A DNA stretch of 64,000 nt from Tenrec ecaudatus (Eukaryota > Chordata > Mammalia > Afrosoricida > Tenrecidae), in NCBI RefSeq assembly GCF_050624435.1, contig NC_134540.1, positions 101,833,739 through 101,897,738 of the forward strand, in the 5' to 3' direction. The translations under genes and the position numbers were made by a program. The first letter of the stretch is position 1. The number at the start of each line of letters is the position of its first letter. Of the stretch, positions 1 through 11,027 are shown piece after piece. Below the pieces are notes generated by a model. The model saw nothing but the letters and a program-made list of their open reading frames with translations, made no database searches and was not told where the DNA came from.

Positions 1-245
1 GTCCACATTCAAGTTGCCAGAGCAAAAGGACTTCAGCACCACACCCAAGACACATCACAGTCTGTTGTCTTTTTTGTCCCTCCCTTTTCCTGCTGTCTAC
101 TCATTAGCTCCTACTGGTTTCTTTTTCCTCAAGATATATATCTCCACAAAATGTAGTATTTCAGATTACCACTCTTAAAATACATGTTGCCATTAGTTTT
201 ACAAATCTGTTGGTCTATTCAGACAGCCACTTATTATAACTCTAT
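1..245. other. Unassigned sequence at window start
   Basis: No gene or recognisable repeat. TTCAGCACCAC at 33-43 equals the left half of an RE1/NRSF site, but the right half is absent. Confidence 0.5.
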
Positions 246-1226
246 TTTAAATTAATTTTTATTTTATTAGGGGCTCTTACCACAACCCATACATATATCC
301 ACTATGTCCATATCTGTACATATGTTGTCATCATCTTTTTCAAAACATTTTCTTTCTACTTGAGCCCCTGGCTTCACCTCCTCATTTCCCCCCTCACTCT
401 CCCAGCCTCCCTCTTCCATGTACCCTTGATAATTTATAATATTTTTTTCATGTCTTACCCCAACCTTTGTCTCATTCTACCCACTTTTCTGCTGTCTATC
501 CCCCTGGGAGGGGCTCCATACATTGATCATTGTGATTAGTTCCACCTTACTCCGTCCAGCCTCTCCACCCTTACCCTCCTAGTATCACTGCTCCCCTTAC
601 TGGTCCTGAGGGGTTTATCTGTTCTGGATTCCCTGTGTTGCAAGTTCTTATCTGTACCAGTGTACATGTTCTGGTCTAACAATATTTGTAAGATAGAATT
701 GGGGTCATGGTAGTGTGGGTGAGGAGGAAGCATTAAAGACGTAGAGGAAGGATGTGTGTTTCGTCAGTGCTATATTGCACCCTGACTGGCTCTTCTTTTC
801 TGTTAGGCTCTTCTGACAAGGGGTGTCCAATTGACTACTGATGGGCATTGATTCTCCACTCTGCCCTTCCCTTCATTCCCATTGATATGCTTTTTTGTTT
901 GTTTGTTTTGTTTGAGGTCTTGACGCCTGATACCTGATCCTCATGATCAACACCTCATGATCACACAGGCTGGTGTGCTTCTTCCATGTGGGCTTTGTTG
1001 CTTCTCAGCTAGATGGCCACTTGTTTACCTTCAAGCCTTTAAGACTCCGGATGCTATATCTTTTGATAACTGGACACCATCAGCTTTCTTCACCACAGTT
1101 GCTTATGTACCCATTTTGTCTTCAGTGATCATGTCAGGCAAGGTGAACATCACAGAGTGCCACATTAGTAGAACAAAATGTTCTTATGTTGAGGAAGCAC
1201 TTGAATGGAGACCCTTCTGCTACTCC

Positions 1227-1270
<44 letters not shown>

Positions 1271-1760
1271 CACTGTTAGTGTATATGAATGTATTTACAT
1301 ATATATATGCCTGTATTTAGACCTCTATAAATTTAGACCTCTATAAATTTAGACCTCTATAAATTTCCTTTGCCTACCAGTTCTTTCCTCTATTTCCTTT
1401 TCCTTTTACTTTCCTCCCATCCCACTATTATGTTCGGCCTTCATTTGGATATTGGTAATCCTTCTTGGCTACATTGCCCTTACTTATTCTCTCGCCTTCA
1501 GTCGCTTTTCCCACTTACCTATCTATCTCCCCCTTCCTCTATTTCATGTATGTTTGTATGTTTGTTTTCCACTTCCCATTAGCCTTATCCCACATCTCTA
1601 GACAGAGCCGACTACCTCCACATAATCCAGCAATTCACACCCCACTAATAGCTCCACCACCATGATTAAGAAACAGCAGTCAACCATAGTAACAAGCAGC
1701 ACCCACCCCAGGCCCCCAATAAAGGAAAACAAACACAAGCAACTGAAAATCACCCAAACC
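246..1760 (-). mobile_element. L1 3' UTR insertion, minus strand
   Basis: The reverse complement matches the 3' UTR of the L1 at 14209-16498: the polyadenylation end at the left ('ttttattttattaggggc'), the G-rich block as C-rich sequence at 387-415, the block with 'atctagctgagaagcaac' near 1000, and the UTR T-rich segment as A-rich DNA near 1680-1760. The inner boundary is approximate. The open frame at 957-1346 is UTR, not a gene. Confidence 0.85.
1229..1270. repeat. (AT)n microsatellite
   Basis: About 20 AT units within the L1 3' UTR, at the position equivalent to 15475-15521. Confidence 0.95.
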
Positions 1761-1764
1761 CAAC

Positions 1765-2240
1765 AGGAAAGTCTGAGAAGAAGCACTGGAACTATGAGAA
1801 ACAGAATCCATCCTGATTCCAGATGTAGGGAAGATGGTTTAAGTCCTTTCAAGAGATGTGGGGAACTCCATGAAAGCAACTCAAGACATTGAAAACTAAA
1901 ATACGTAAACCAAAAGGAATCCCAGAAGATCAATAATGAGATAATATAATTAGGTGAGATTGTTAACCACCTGAGGAATGGAATGGAAGAAAAGAGAAAA
2001 CTGAATCAGTGAGCTCAAAGACAATAAACCTGAATATAGTGGATGGAAGAATCGATCAATCTAACAAGTGACAGCTCTGAAGGAAGCCCACAAATGATTC
2101 CAGGAACGATACAAAGAAACAGCCCATGTCTCATTAGAATCCCAGAACAAGAAGAAACAAACAAACAAAATCTACAGAGAAAATCAAAATCTTGGAAGAA
2201 ATTTCCTCAACATATATTAAACCAATAGAAGTAACTTCTG
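1765..2240 (+). mobile_element. A-rich segment resembling L1 ORF1/5' DNA, inverted relative to its neighbour
   Basis: The + strand is purine-rich with broken frames of coiled-coil flavour (for example EIVNHLRNGMEEKRKLNQ with flanking stops). It abuts the minus-strand L1 UTR head-to-head. An inverted 5' segment of the same L1 insertion (twin priming) or an older LINE fragment are both possible. I cannot match it securely. Confidence 0.25.
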
Positions 2241-2776
2241 GGACAAAAAAAGTTAAGAAAGCTAGCTAGCTAACCTTTTTTTTCCTAAGAATTGAGTAAA
2301 ATTAAATTCACATAAAAATAAGCAAAAGAAAAATAATGTGATGATTTCTATTTTATAAGAGAAACTAAAGATTATAATAACATTTATGCAGACAATTAAA
2401 TCATGCTGAAAGTGATCTCAGGAGCAGAAATAAATAATATTAAAGAAATTATTTTTAAAATTTATGTGAAATAATGTCAAACCCAGTACTGATAACAGAT
2501 GTAGTCTTGGAAACTCCATTACCCTTCTAAAAAATAGAGGTTTTTTATAAAATTGACTTGGAGTAAGAAATGTACAAAACATTTTGATGTGCCAGATAGC
2601 AATCATGTCAAAAGGACACAGAGACAGTTAAAAGTGCTTGTTCATACTGGCCAAAGATAGGAAAATTTGAGTTTATTAACATATCAAATATGTCTACATC
2701 AATAAGTTCTTAATGACCATAGGCACAAATAGTCCTATATACAAATGTAAGCCAAATATTGCTACAAAATCCTATC
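2241..2776. other. Unique AT-rich sequence
   Basis: No gene seen. A short (GCTA)n stretch lies near 2262-2272 and a T run follows. Confidence 0.5.
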
Positions 2777-3010
2777 AACTTATATGAATCCAAAAGCAAA
2801 AATGAGGGTATTTTCCCTTAATATCTTCTCCATCTAGCCCAGTAGATTTCAGAAGGTCATGTTTCATCTCTTCCTCTTCCTTGAAGAGTTTTGTGTGCTT
2901 CCTTTTACACCATGCCAAAGCAATAGTTTGGACCTTGAAGAACCCCAGTTTTGCTCCTTTGAAAGGTTCTTCAACTTTGTTTTTAATTGGCCTATAATTC
3001 GTAGATCACA
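2777..3010 (-). pseudogene. Open reading stretch of unknown identity, possible processed-pseudogene fragment
   Basis: The - strand stays open for about 75 codons between stops at its 5' (about 3007) and 3' (about 2778) ends. Its composition is protein-like: KGAKLGFFKVQTIALAWCKR, then HTKLFKEEEEMKHDLLKSTG, then LDGEDIKGKYPH. There is no start ATG near the upstream end. I do not recognise the family. It lies between unique DNA and an L1M fragment. Chance is a real alternative. Confidence 0.2.
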
Positions 3011-3110
3011 CGATTCAGTCGCTCAATCTTGTTAAGAACAGTTATACAGTCATCACAAAATTAATTTTAGAGCATTTTCTTTTCTCCTGCTCATTGCTAT
3101 TAGCGCCTCA
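3010..3110 (-). mobile_element. Ancient L1M 3' UTR fragment
   Basis: Weakly matches the mammalian L1M 3' UTR segment around 'gttatacagtcatcac' (compare 'gttgtgcaaccatcacc'). The same segment is seen at 6090-6120. Confidence 0.45.
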
Positions 3111-3119
3111 TATAGCCGA

Positions 3120-4680
3120 AACATTTCAATTGGCATTCTTTATAGAGGGTTTCTGAGATGGTTTGTTACAGCTGCACGTCTCTCTGCTGACCTTGAGGTT
3201 GGCAGCTCATATGGCTCTCTTTCAGTGGGTGGGCCTGGCCAACTATCTCCCAAATTTCGTGCCACAGGTGATTGAGAGCGTCCAGGGCTTCATCGTCTTG
3301 TGACAAACTTTCAATTGGTAATCTGTCAATTCCTAGGTCCTTGTTTTTCATCAATACCTTCAGGGCAGCTTGGACTTCTTCCTCTAGCATTTTTGATACT
3401 TGGTTACCAGCTTCCTTTAGCATTGATATTCTTCTTCCAGTATTGTTGGTGCTTGATCATATGCTGCCTCTTGAAACGTCTGTTGGTTGACCATCTTTCA
3501 TGTACAATGACTGTGTATTCCTTCCATCTTCTTTCGATGCTCCTGCAATCACTCAATATTTTGTTCATAGAATTCGGCAATATTTCAACTTAAGGCTTGA
3601 CTTTTTTCTTCGCTTCCTTCAGTTTGAGATATGCTGAGTGTGTTCGCTCGTGGATGTTATTACTTCTCCATCATCTCTTCCCACAAAGGGAGTCGGTTTT
3701 ATTCTTGTGTATTCCAATTGGCTAGGTTTATGTGTACAGTCACCATTTATGTTGTTAAAAAAAGATATATTTGCAATGAAGAAGTTGTTGGTCTTGCAAA
3801 AATTCCATCATGTGATCTCCAGGTTTATTTCTATCACCAAGGCCATAATTTCCAACCACTGGTTCTTCCTCTTTGCTTCCAACTTTTGCATGTCAATAGC
3901 CACTAGTTTTCAATGCATCTTTATTGCATGCTCGATCGATTTCAGACTGAAAAGGTTAGTAGAATTCTTCAATTTCTCTATCATTAGCTTTAGTGGTTGG
4001 TGTATAAATTTGAATATTAGTTTTATTAACTAGAATTTCCTTCTAGGTAAATAGACATTACTCTGTCACGGACAGCATTGTACTTTAAGATAGATTTTGT
4101 AATGTTCTTTTTTTATGATAAATACAATACCTTCCTCTTGAATGTGTAAATCATAAGATTATCTGATTCAATTTCAACTCATGAATGACTAGGTTATCAA
4201 TCTATACACATGTAGTCCATTCATATTTTATCATGGATGTGCACAGCTGTTTGGCCTCGCTTTGAGTCCTGAAAGCTTTATTCCAGCCCGCTATTGTGGT
4301 TGAGACTCCACTTCAAGAACGCAGGCTTCTCTGAAGTTTCAGTGCCTTCTAACTCGAGAGGGGCTCCTTTTTGGCACTAGATCGGGCAATGTTTGCTGTG
4401 ATTCACAAGGTTTCCCATGACTAATTGACAGTCCATTCCATCTTTAGGCACTGTATCTGGCAACATTCCACCGCAATTCATAAGGTTTCAGTAATTAATC
4501 TCTCAGAAGTAGACTGGCTATTCCTTCTTTATAATCTGTTCTTAGTCTAGAAGCTCCACTGAAACCTGTTCCCCTTGTGCAACCCGGCTGCTGTTTACCA
4601 TACTGGCTACCGTACTTCTAGGTTCACGGCAATATGCAAACCGTCATAGCATGGCCAGCTGACAAAGAAGGGGTGGGCTG
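3120..4680 (-). mobile_element. RTE (BovB-type) LINE, 5' and RT-proximal part
   Basis: The - strand reads SKMLEEEVQAALKVLMKNKD then GIDRLPIESLSQDDEALDAL at 3423-3230, the conserved region just before the RTE reverse transcriptase core. Sequence further right matches the 5' part of the RTE copy at 7345-10985 ('tagaagctccactgaaacc' near 4550). Frames are broken. The 3' part of this copy is missing. Confidence 0.8.
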
Positions 4681-4689
4681 TTTGTCACC

Positions 4690-5235
4690 TTGCTGTGATT
4701 GTTACCAGGTGTCGTCAAGTCAGTTCTGAAGCGCACCGACCTCATGGACACCAGAACCCAACGCAGCCCCAGCCTGCAACATCTTCACAGTTGTTATGCC
4801 CAGGCCCGTTGCTGTAGCCAGTATGTCAATCCATATCCTGGAAGGTTTTCCACTTTTTCACGTTCCTTCTACTTTACCAAGTATGATGTCCTTTTCCAGG
4901 GACTGATTTCTCCCGCTGATGGGTTCAGAGTGTTTGAGATGAGGGCTCTACATTCTGACTTCTAAGGAGCATTCTGGCTGTACTTCTTCCAGGACAGATT
5001 CGTTTCTTCTTCTGTCAGTCCATAGCACTTTCAACACGCTTCACTGTCGCCATGATGCACGTGCATCGATTCCTCTTCAGTCTTCCTTAATCATTGTTCG
5101 ACATTCACATGCGAACGTGGTGACCAAGAAGACCATGGCTTGGGTCAGAATAACTTTAGTCCTCAAAATTATATCCCTCCTCTTCAACATTTTAAAGAGG
5201 TCTTGTGTACTTTTAGGTGCATAAAAAGTGTGAAA
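4690..5235 (-). mobile_element. RTE (BovB-type) LINE, 3' part
   Basis: Starts at the left with the reverse of the RTE 3' terminus ('accaggtgtcgtcaagtcag') and runs into the C-terminal coding part; the - strand frame reads MLKRRDIILRTKVILTQAMVF, an RTE motif just after the RT domain. It is a separate insertion from the fragment at 3120-4680, because its 3' end abuts that fragment's 5' end. Confidence 0.8.
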
Positions 5236-6030
5236 GGAAAACTTCCAGATACAGTGCACCTTTAACCTAATAATACAGAATGATAATAATGTTCTGATGC
5301 TAATCGCTGACTAGGGAGAGGCAGAGTGAGAGTCAGCCTTCAGCCAGCCAGGAAGTGGCAGCCAGCTGGGGAGCCCAGACTCTGCAAGGCCAAGACCTGG
5401 CTGTCTGCCCCAGCGGCCACTGCTGCATTGGAGCTGTGTGTGGGGCCAGGTGCTTCCCAGCTCTCATCTTGGCAGGATGACAGTGAAAGCCACCCAGGGG
5501 GAAAAGGTAGGGGTGGAAGTGGAGGACGGTTTAAGTGGAGGAAGGGCCAGAAGGCAGAAAAATATACTTTCCCAGATTCAGACAATTGGGTTGGGTACTT
5601 GGACAGGGAGGATGCTAACCAAGGGGCACTCAGGTGAGGGGGGAGATTGGGAAATTTGTGGAAATGCTGTTGGAAAAGGTCACAACGAATAAAAGTCGTT
5701 TCCCAAGTGGGGAGCTGCTAGTCCAGTTACAGTAGCAACGAGTAGGAGCTGGAACAAGAGGAGCTGGAGAAAATGGTCGTGGGATGCTTTGCCAATGCCT
5801 GGAACGATGATTAACCAAACAGCAGCACTTAGTTCCTCCCAGGGGACCAGGAAGCTGAGAGGGAGAGGCAATGCTTTATCGGGGACTGGCTCATAAGCAT
5901 AGGTTTTACACATCACTCCTAGATTGAGGACTGTCTGCAGTTAGTAAGCAGAAGTCAAGAAATCAGTGATGGATTGCATTGGGAAAATCTGTTGCCCAAG
6001 AACTCTTTCAAGTGTTGAAGAACAATGAAG
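5236..6030. other. Unique sequence
   Basis: Moderately GC-rich around 5320-5660 but without CpG enrichment. Overlapping open frames on both strands (5326-5637, 5340-5585) lack recognisable protein features. No gene supported. Confidence 0.5.
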
Positions 6031-6240
6031 AGCAATAAAATAGTTTTATTGGCATAGAGTTCACATATGACACAATGTGCTAGTTCAATCATCTTAAGAA
6101 GAGTTGTGCAGTCGTCACCACTGTCAACTTCAGAAGCTTTTATTCGTTCTCGTATTCACGGTCATTAGCTTCTCCCCAACCTCCCCTGCCATGACTCTTA
6201 CTGTCTCGATAGTTTCATCTGTCCTGGATTTCATATGCAA
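6030..6240 (-). mobile_element. Ancient L1M 3' UTR fragment
   Basis: Contains the reverse of an L1M end ('aataaaatagttttattggc') followed by 'gagttgtgcagtcgtcacca' and 'atttcatatgcaaaaaatca', in the order known for L1M elements. Confidence 0.6.
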
Positions 6241-6244
6241 AAAA

Positions 6245-6500
6245 TCATACAACACAAAAATAGGAAACAAATATATTTTTAAATTATAAAATAAAACAGA
6301 GAGTTGGCAAGTGGAATAGGGGTTTTGTGGGGAGAACATAGAGGTGGTGGCAGGGTAAAGGGGCGATGACATCAAGGGGTCCATATAGAACAAGAATGTT
6401 TGGAAACTGTGGTAGTAAATGTACAATTCTGCTGGATGTGATTGAACTATGGGATCACTTGATATTTGTATTAATCCCAATTAATTTTTAAAAAATGAAA
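6245..6500 (+). mobile_element. Divergent L1 3' end
   Basis: Corresponds to the last about 250 bp of the L1 UTR ('gatgacatcaaggggtcc', 'gtaaatgtacaattctgctg', 'attgaactatgggatc'), much more diverged than the copy at 14209-16498. Confidence 0.6.
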
Positions 6501-6734
6501 GCAGAAAAGATTGAAAACTAACAACTTTAAAATTGATCAAAAAGGAGATCAGATGATAATGTATTACATTTTAACCTAACTCTGTCTGCCATAATTGACT
6601 TCCCAATGCTCTGTTTCATTGCAAGTCTATTCACATCCCTGGGCAGTGGTCACAGGGAATTCACTGGACACTTACTCTACGTGGGGCCACGGCAAATGGG
6701 TTTAGGGCTTTCAGTGTCATCCATAGCCTTCTGC

Positions 6735-6975
6735 AAACTCTGTGCCCAGAATTTAATCCTTGACAACATTCCCTCTTCAGATTTAGATTTCATTATTTAC
6801 AATCCTTTGATCACAGAGGGTGATGTACTTTCTTCCATGTTAGTTGATGCCTCACTTAGATGGCTGTTTGTTTGAAGACAAGCCTTTAAGACTCCAGATA
6901 CTATTCTTTCTGATAGCCAGGCACCATCTGGTTTCCACACTTTTCTCTAGAATCCATATCTTCAGTAATCTCTTC
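6735..6975 (-). mobile_element. L1 3' UTR fragment, older subfamily
   Basis: Shares 'acaagcctttaagactcc' and 'tagccaggcaccatctgg' with the other L1 UTR copies in the window, in minus orientation. Confidence 0.65.
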
Positions 6976-6984
6976 TTGAGGGCA

Positions 6985-7350
6985 AATATCAAAAGAAGGA
7001 TCACTGCATCTGAACCATGGTTCTTGTAAAGAATATTGAAAATACCATGAATTGTCAGCAGAACAAACAAATCTGTTTTGGAAGCAGTAAACCCATAATG
7101 CTCCTTAGAAGTGAGAACGGTGAGACTTCATTTCACATACTTTAGACATGTTAACCCAAAAGACCTGTAGGTGGAAAAAACGGCATGCTTGGTAGAGGAG
7201 GGTCAGTGAAAAAGAGGAAGATCCTCAATGAGATGAACTGACACAGGTGTTGCAACAATAAGCACAAACGTCACAACTAGTGTGAGGATGGTACAGGACC
7301 CGGCAGTGTTCTGTCTGTTGCACACAGGGTGGCTTTGAGTGAATTCCAAC
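6985..7350 (+). mobile_element. RTE LINE 3' end
   Basis: Matches the RTE 3' region: 'gaaaaagaggaagatcctca' then 'ggcagtgttctgtctgttgc' and the terminal 'gaattccaactca'. It meets a minus-strand RTE tail-to-tail. Confidence 0.8.
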
Positions 7351-9171
7351 TCATAAAGAGCCCCTTGTGTTGTTTTGTACAACACAACAAAATACTCCTC
7401 AGTCCTGGACCCTCTGCATAACTCTCCCCATGTTCGAACCCACTCTTGCAGTCCCTGATGACATGATCAAGGTTTTTCAGTCTTGTCATTCTCCCATCCA
7501 AGGAGCATTCTGGATGTATTTCCACGACAGATTTGTTTGGTTTTCTGTCAATGCTTGATCATGTCAATATTCTTCTCCAACACCGTAATACACACCTATA
7601 AATTCTTCTCACTCTTGCTGATGATTCACTGTGGGGCTTTCAAATGCATATGAACATGCCATGACTTGGGTCAGGCTCACCTCAATCCTCCTGGTGATAT
7701 TTTTGCTCTCAAATGGAGCATATTTAGCAAATGCAATATGTTCTTTAGCTTTTGACAGTTGCTTCCATGTCTCCTGATTGTGGATTCAATTAAACTAAAA
7801 TCTTTGACAATGCCAATATTTTCTCCATTTATCATGATGCTGTTTGTCCAGTTATGAGGGTTTTTGTGTTTCATGCACTGAGTTGTAATTCATGCGTTTG
7901 GTTATAATCTCTGATCTTGGTAAATGCCTTTATTCCTCTGGCTTTCAGCAGGAAAGACTTTGTCATCTGCATTTCAAAGGTTGTTAATGAATCTTTCTCA
8001 GATCTTGAGTTTGCTTTCTTCTTCGTAGAGCTGAGAATCTCACATTATGTGCCCAGAGTAAAGACAGCATAAGTGTGGCAAAAGAATACATCCTTGATGC
8101 ATACCTTTCCTGATTTTAAAGCATTCAGTATCCCCTTGTAATGTCCAAAGAGTTGTCTCTTGTTCTATCTAATCTACAAGTTCTAAATGAGCACAATGAA
8201 ATATTCTGGAATTTCCATTCTTCTCAACATTACCTATAGTATGGTTGCTATGATCCACATAGTCAAATGCCTTTGTGTAGTCAATAAAGTATAAATAAAA
8301 TTCTCTAGTATCCGCTGCTTTCAGCCAAGATCCACCTCACACTAACAATGATGTCTCTTTTCAATTCCTTTTCAGAAGGAGGCCTTAATTCCTGGCAGCT
8401 CCCAGTCCATATACTGTTGTTGACTGATACTCAGAAAAATGTTACTTATATGTGATATTAATGATACTATTAGATAATTTCTGCTTTCTGTTGGGTTATC
8501 TTTCTTTTCAGTAGACACCAATAGGAATCACTCTCAGTCAGTTTACCAGGTACATTACCAGGTGTCCTGCATATTTCTTAGCATAGAAATCTGTGCCATA
8601 TAATATTGATGCCAAATGACCAATACCCTTCCAGTGCTTCAAGTGCTGCATTAGTTGGTGGAAATATTTCAATTGGTATTCTGTCAATCCTGGAAGCCAT
8701 TTTTTCCCCTAGTGCCTTTAGTGTAGGTCGAGTTTATTTCTTTCATACCATCCATTCCTGGTCATCTGTTATTACTTAAAGTGGCTGAATACCAACCAAT
8801 ATTTTTGGTAAAATAGTTGTGTATCTCCTCCATTTCTTTGCATATTTCCTGCACCATTCAACATCTTGCTCATGGAAATCTTCAATATTTCAACACAAAG
8901 CTTAAATTTCCTTCAGTTCTTTCAGCTTGAGATATAATTGTCAAGTGTGTTCTGCCCTTTTGTGTTTCTTACTCTAGGTCTTTGAACATTTCAAAAGCTC
9001 TACTTTGTCTTCTCAAGCCCTTTGAAATTTAGTATACAAGCTCTTTATTTCCTCTATTTGATTTAGTTAGCTACTCTCAAGAGAAACTTTTTTAATCTCT
9101 TCTGAAATCCACTTTATTCTTTTCTCTTTCCTATGTTTTTATGACCTTTTATTTTCTTCGTGTATGATGTT

Positions 9172-9736
9172 TGTGATAGGTAGGTTTATTGTGTCAACAT
9201 GGCCAATACGAACATGTGCAGTTAATAAGGTCATAGTTTGATCGGAGGGCCAAGAGATAAATGACTCCGCAAGTCCCACCTGTCTCTCTCTTGCTTTCTG
9301 GTGATTGGACCAGTGTGCGCCTGCCTTAGCTACTTCTCTGCCTCAACTTGTGAGCTACACTACCTGTGGAACAGCCAACCCATGGATCATTACTCTAGAG
9401 CTTGAGGTTCCTTTGAGAACTGCTTCACGACATTGTTGGTGTATACATCGCATGAGCATGGGATTCTGTTGTCTTGATGACTGTTGGTGACTTGGCCTGC
9501 TCTTTGCTGTCTGTGGTCTGTCTGCCTGCATTGCTCTATAGAAGACTCAGCTGTCTGCTCCCTTGACCTTGGACCGAGCAGTTCTCATGAGTTGAAGGAC
9601 TGCCAGTATATTAACTGTTCCAAAGAAATGAATTGAACTGAGCCCTCTTTACTGCTGTGTGGACTAATTAGCTGTTATATTCCTTCATGCTGAATATATC
9701 TATTCATATATATATATATATATATTCGTATATATA

Positions 9737-9775
<39 letters not shown>

Positions 9776-9820
9776 ATAAGTGTCCTGTTTTTGTTTCTCT
9801 AGAGAACCCTGTCTAACATA
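9172..9820 (-). mobile_element. LTR-like element A (solo) with 5-bp target duplication
   Basis: Flanked by atgtt at 9167-9171 and 9821-9825. On the - strand it begins 'tatgttagacagggttctct' and ends in 'cctatcaca', matching element B at both ends. It splits an RTE element. The RTE copy at about 61755-61780 shows the uninterrupted sequence, which confirms the boundaries. A (TA)n tract (9704-9772) accounts for its larger size. The 5-bp duplication and TG...CA-type ends fit a class III (ERVL/MaLR-like) solo LTR; no internal genes remain. Confidence 0.7.
9704..9772. repeat. (TA)n compound microsatellite
   Basis: TA units broken by two 'ttc' interruptions, inside LTR-like element A. Confidence 0.95.
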
Positions 9821-11027
9821 ATGTTATTGATGTCATCCAATACTTTCTCTGGTCTTCAGTCATTACTGTTCAATGCATCAAATCTGTTCATAGAGGCAAT
9901 GTCTAAATTCAGGAGAAAATAATCATGAATGATTTAAAACCATTTTTTTGCTCTTGTTGTATATTTTACTTATCCTCAACTTCAGCCTGAATTTACACAT
10001 GAATGATCAATGATCTGGTTCCACAGTCAATTCTTCACCTTTTTTTGGCTGATGACATTGAACTCCATCATTTTTTTCACACAGGTTTGATTCCTTTTTA
10101 CTCCATCTGGCAAAGTTAATGTGAATAATTACTGTTTATGTTATTGAAAAAGTATTTGCAATGAAGATGTCTTGGATCTTGCAAAATTCTATCATGTTGT
10201 TTCCAACTTTATTTCTATTATATTTTCCAACTACTGTTTCTTAGTTTTCAATCTTTGAATTTCAAACCAACTTTCACACTTTGATTGTTTGATAACTTTG
10301 TACTAAAGAATTTACTGGAGTTCATTTTTTTCATTATTGTCTTTAGGAGTTGGTGAAAAAATTAGAACAATATTCATATTAACTAGTTTCCTGTATAAGC
10401 TTATTGATATCATCCTATCACAAGCAGTATTGTACTTCAAGATAAAATTTTGAAATACTCTCTTTGCTGATGAATACGATGACATCCATCTTCAATTCTA
10501 TAGTCTTTGATTAGAAAAACCATATGATTGCCTTATTCAGATTTCAACATCAATCCACTTCCATTTTCTAAAGTCTCAAATATAACGTCTTCTGTTTCAT
10601 ATTTTTATGACTTCCAATGTTCCTAGATTCATACTTTATATTTTCCATGCTCTGATTATGAATATTAACAGATATTTTAAATTGTTTATTCTCATGTTGA
10701 CTGGTACCCATAAACGAATGAAGATCTAAAAGCTTTGCGCCATCCAAGTTATTAAGATTGACTCCAATTTGAAGAGAGGCAGCTCTTTCTCAGATGTATT
10801 TTAAATAACATCTAATCTGAAGGGATAATCTTTTGACTCTATATCAGACAGTTATTTTGTTATTTATGAGATTTTCAGTGGCAAATTCCTCAGAAGTAAA
10901 CTTCTTCTTCTTCCTAGTCTGTCATAGTTTAGAAGCTCCATTGAACCCTGTTGACCATAAGTGACCTTTCAGGTATGTCAAGCCACCACAATAGGACAAA
11001 TTGACATGTAATTGGTGGATATATATA

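Larger units (their letters stand above)
7345..10985 (-). mobile_element. RTE (BovB-type) LINE, near full length, split by an LTR-like element
   Basis: Its 3' end is at the left. Excluding the insertion at 9172-9820, about 3.0 kb remain, close to full RTE length. The C-terminal region, RT region and 5' region follow in order when read leftward; the left part reads, on the - strand, DFSLIESTIRRHGSNCQKL near 7790. Frames are broken by many stops and shifts. RTE elements supply the retrotransposition machinery thought to move AfroSINEs, with which they share the 3' end. Confidence 0.85.

Noticed and set aside
957..1346. 129-codon open frame
   Set aside because: Lies antisense in an L1 3' UTR and ends through an (AT)n microsatellite (YIYIYIY); not a gene.
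5326..5637. 103-codon open frame with an overlapping minus-strand frame
   Set aside because: No start context, splice or domain evidence; moderately GC-rich unique DNA.
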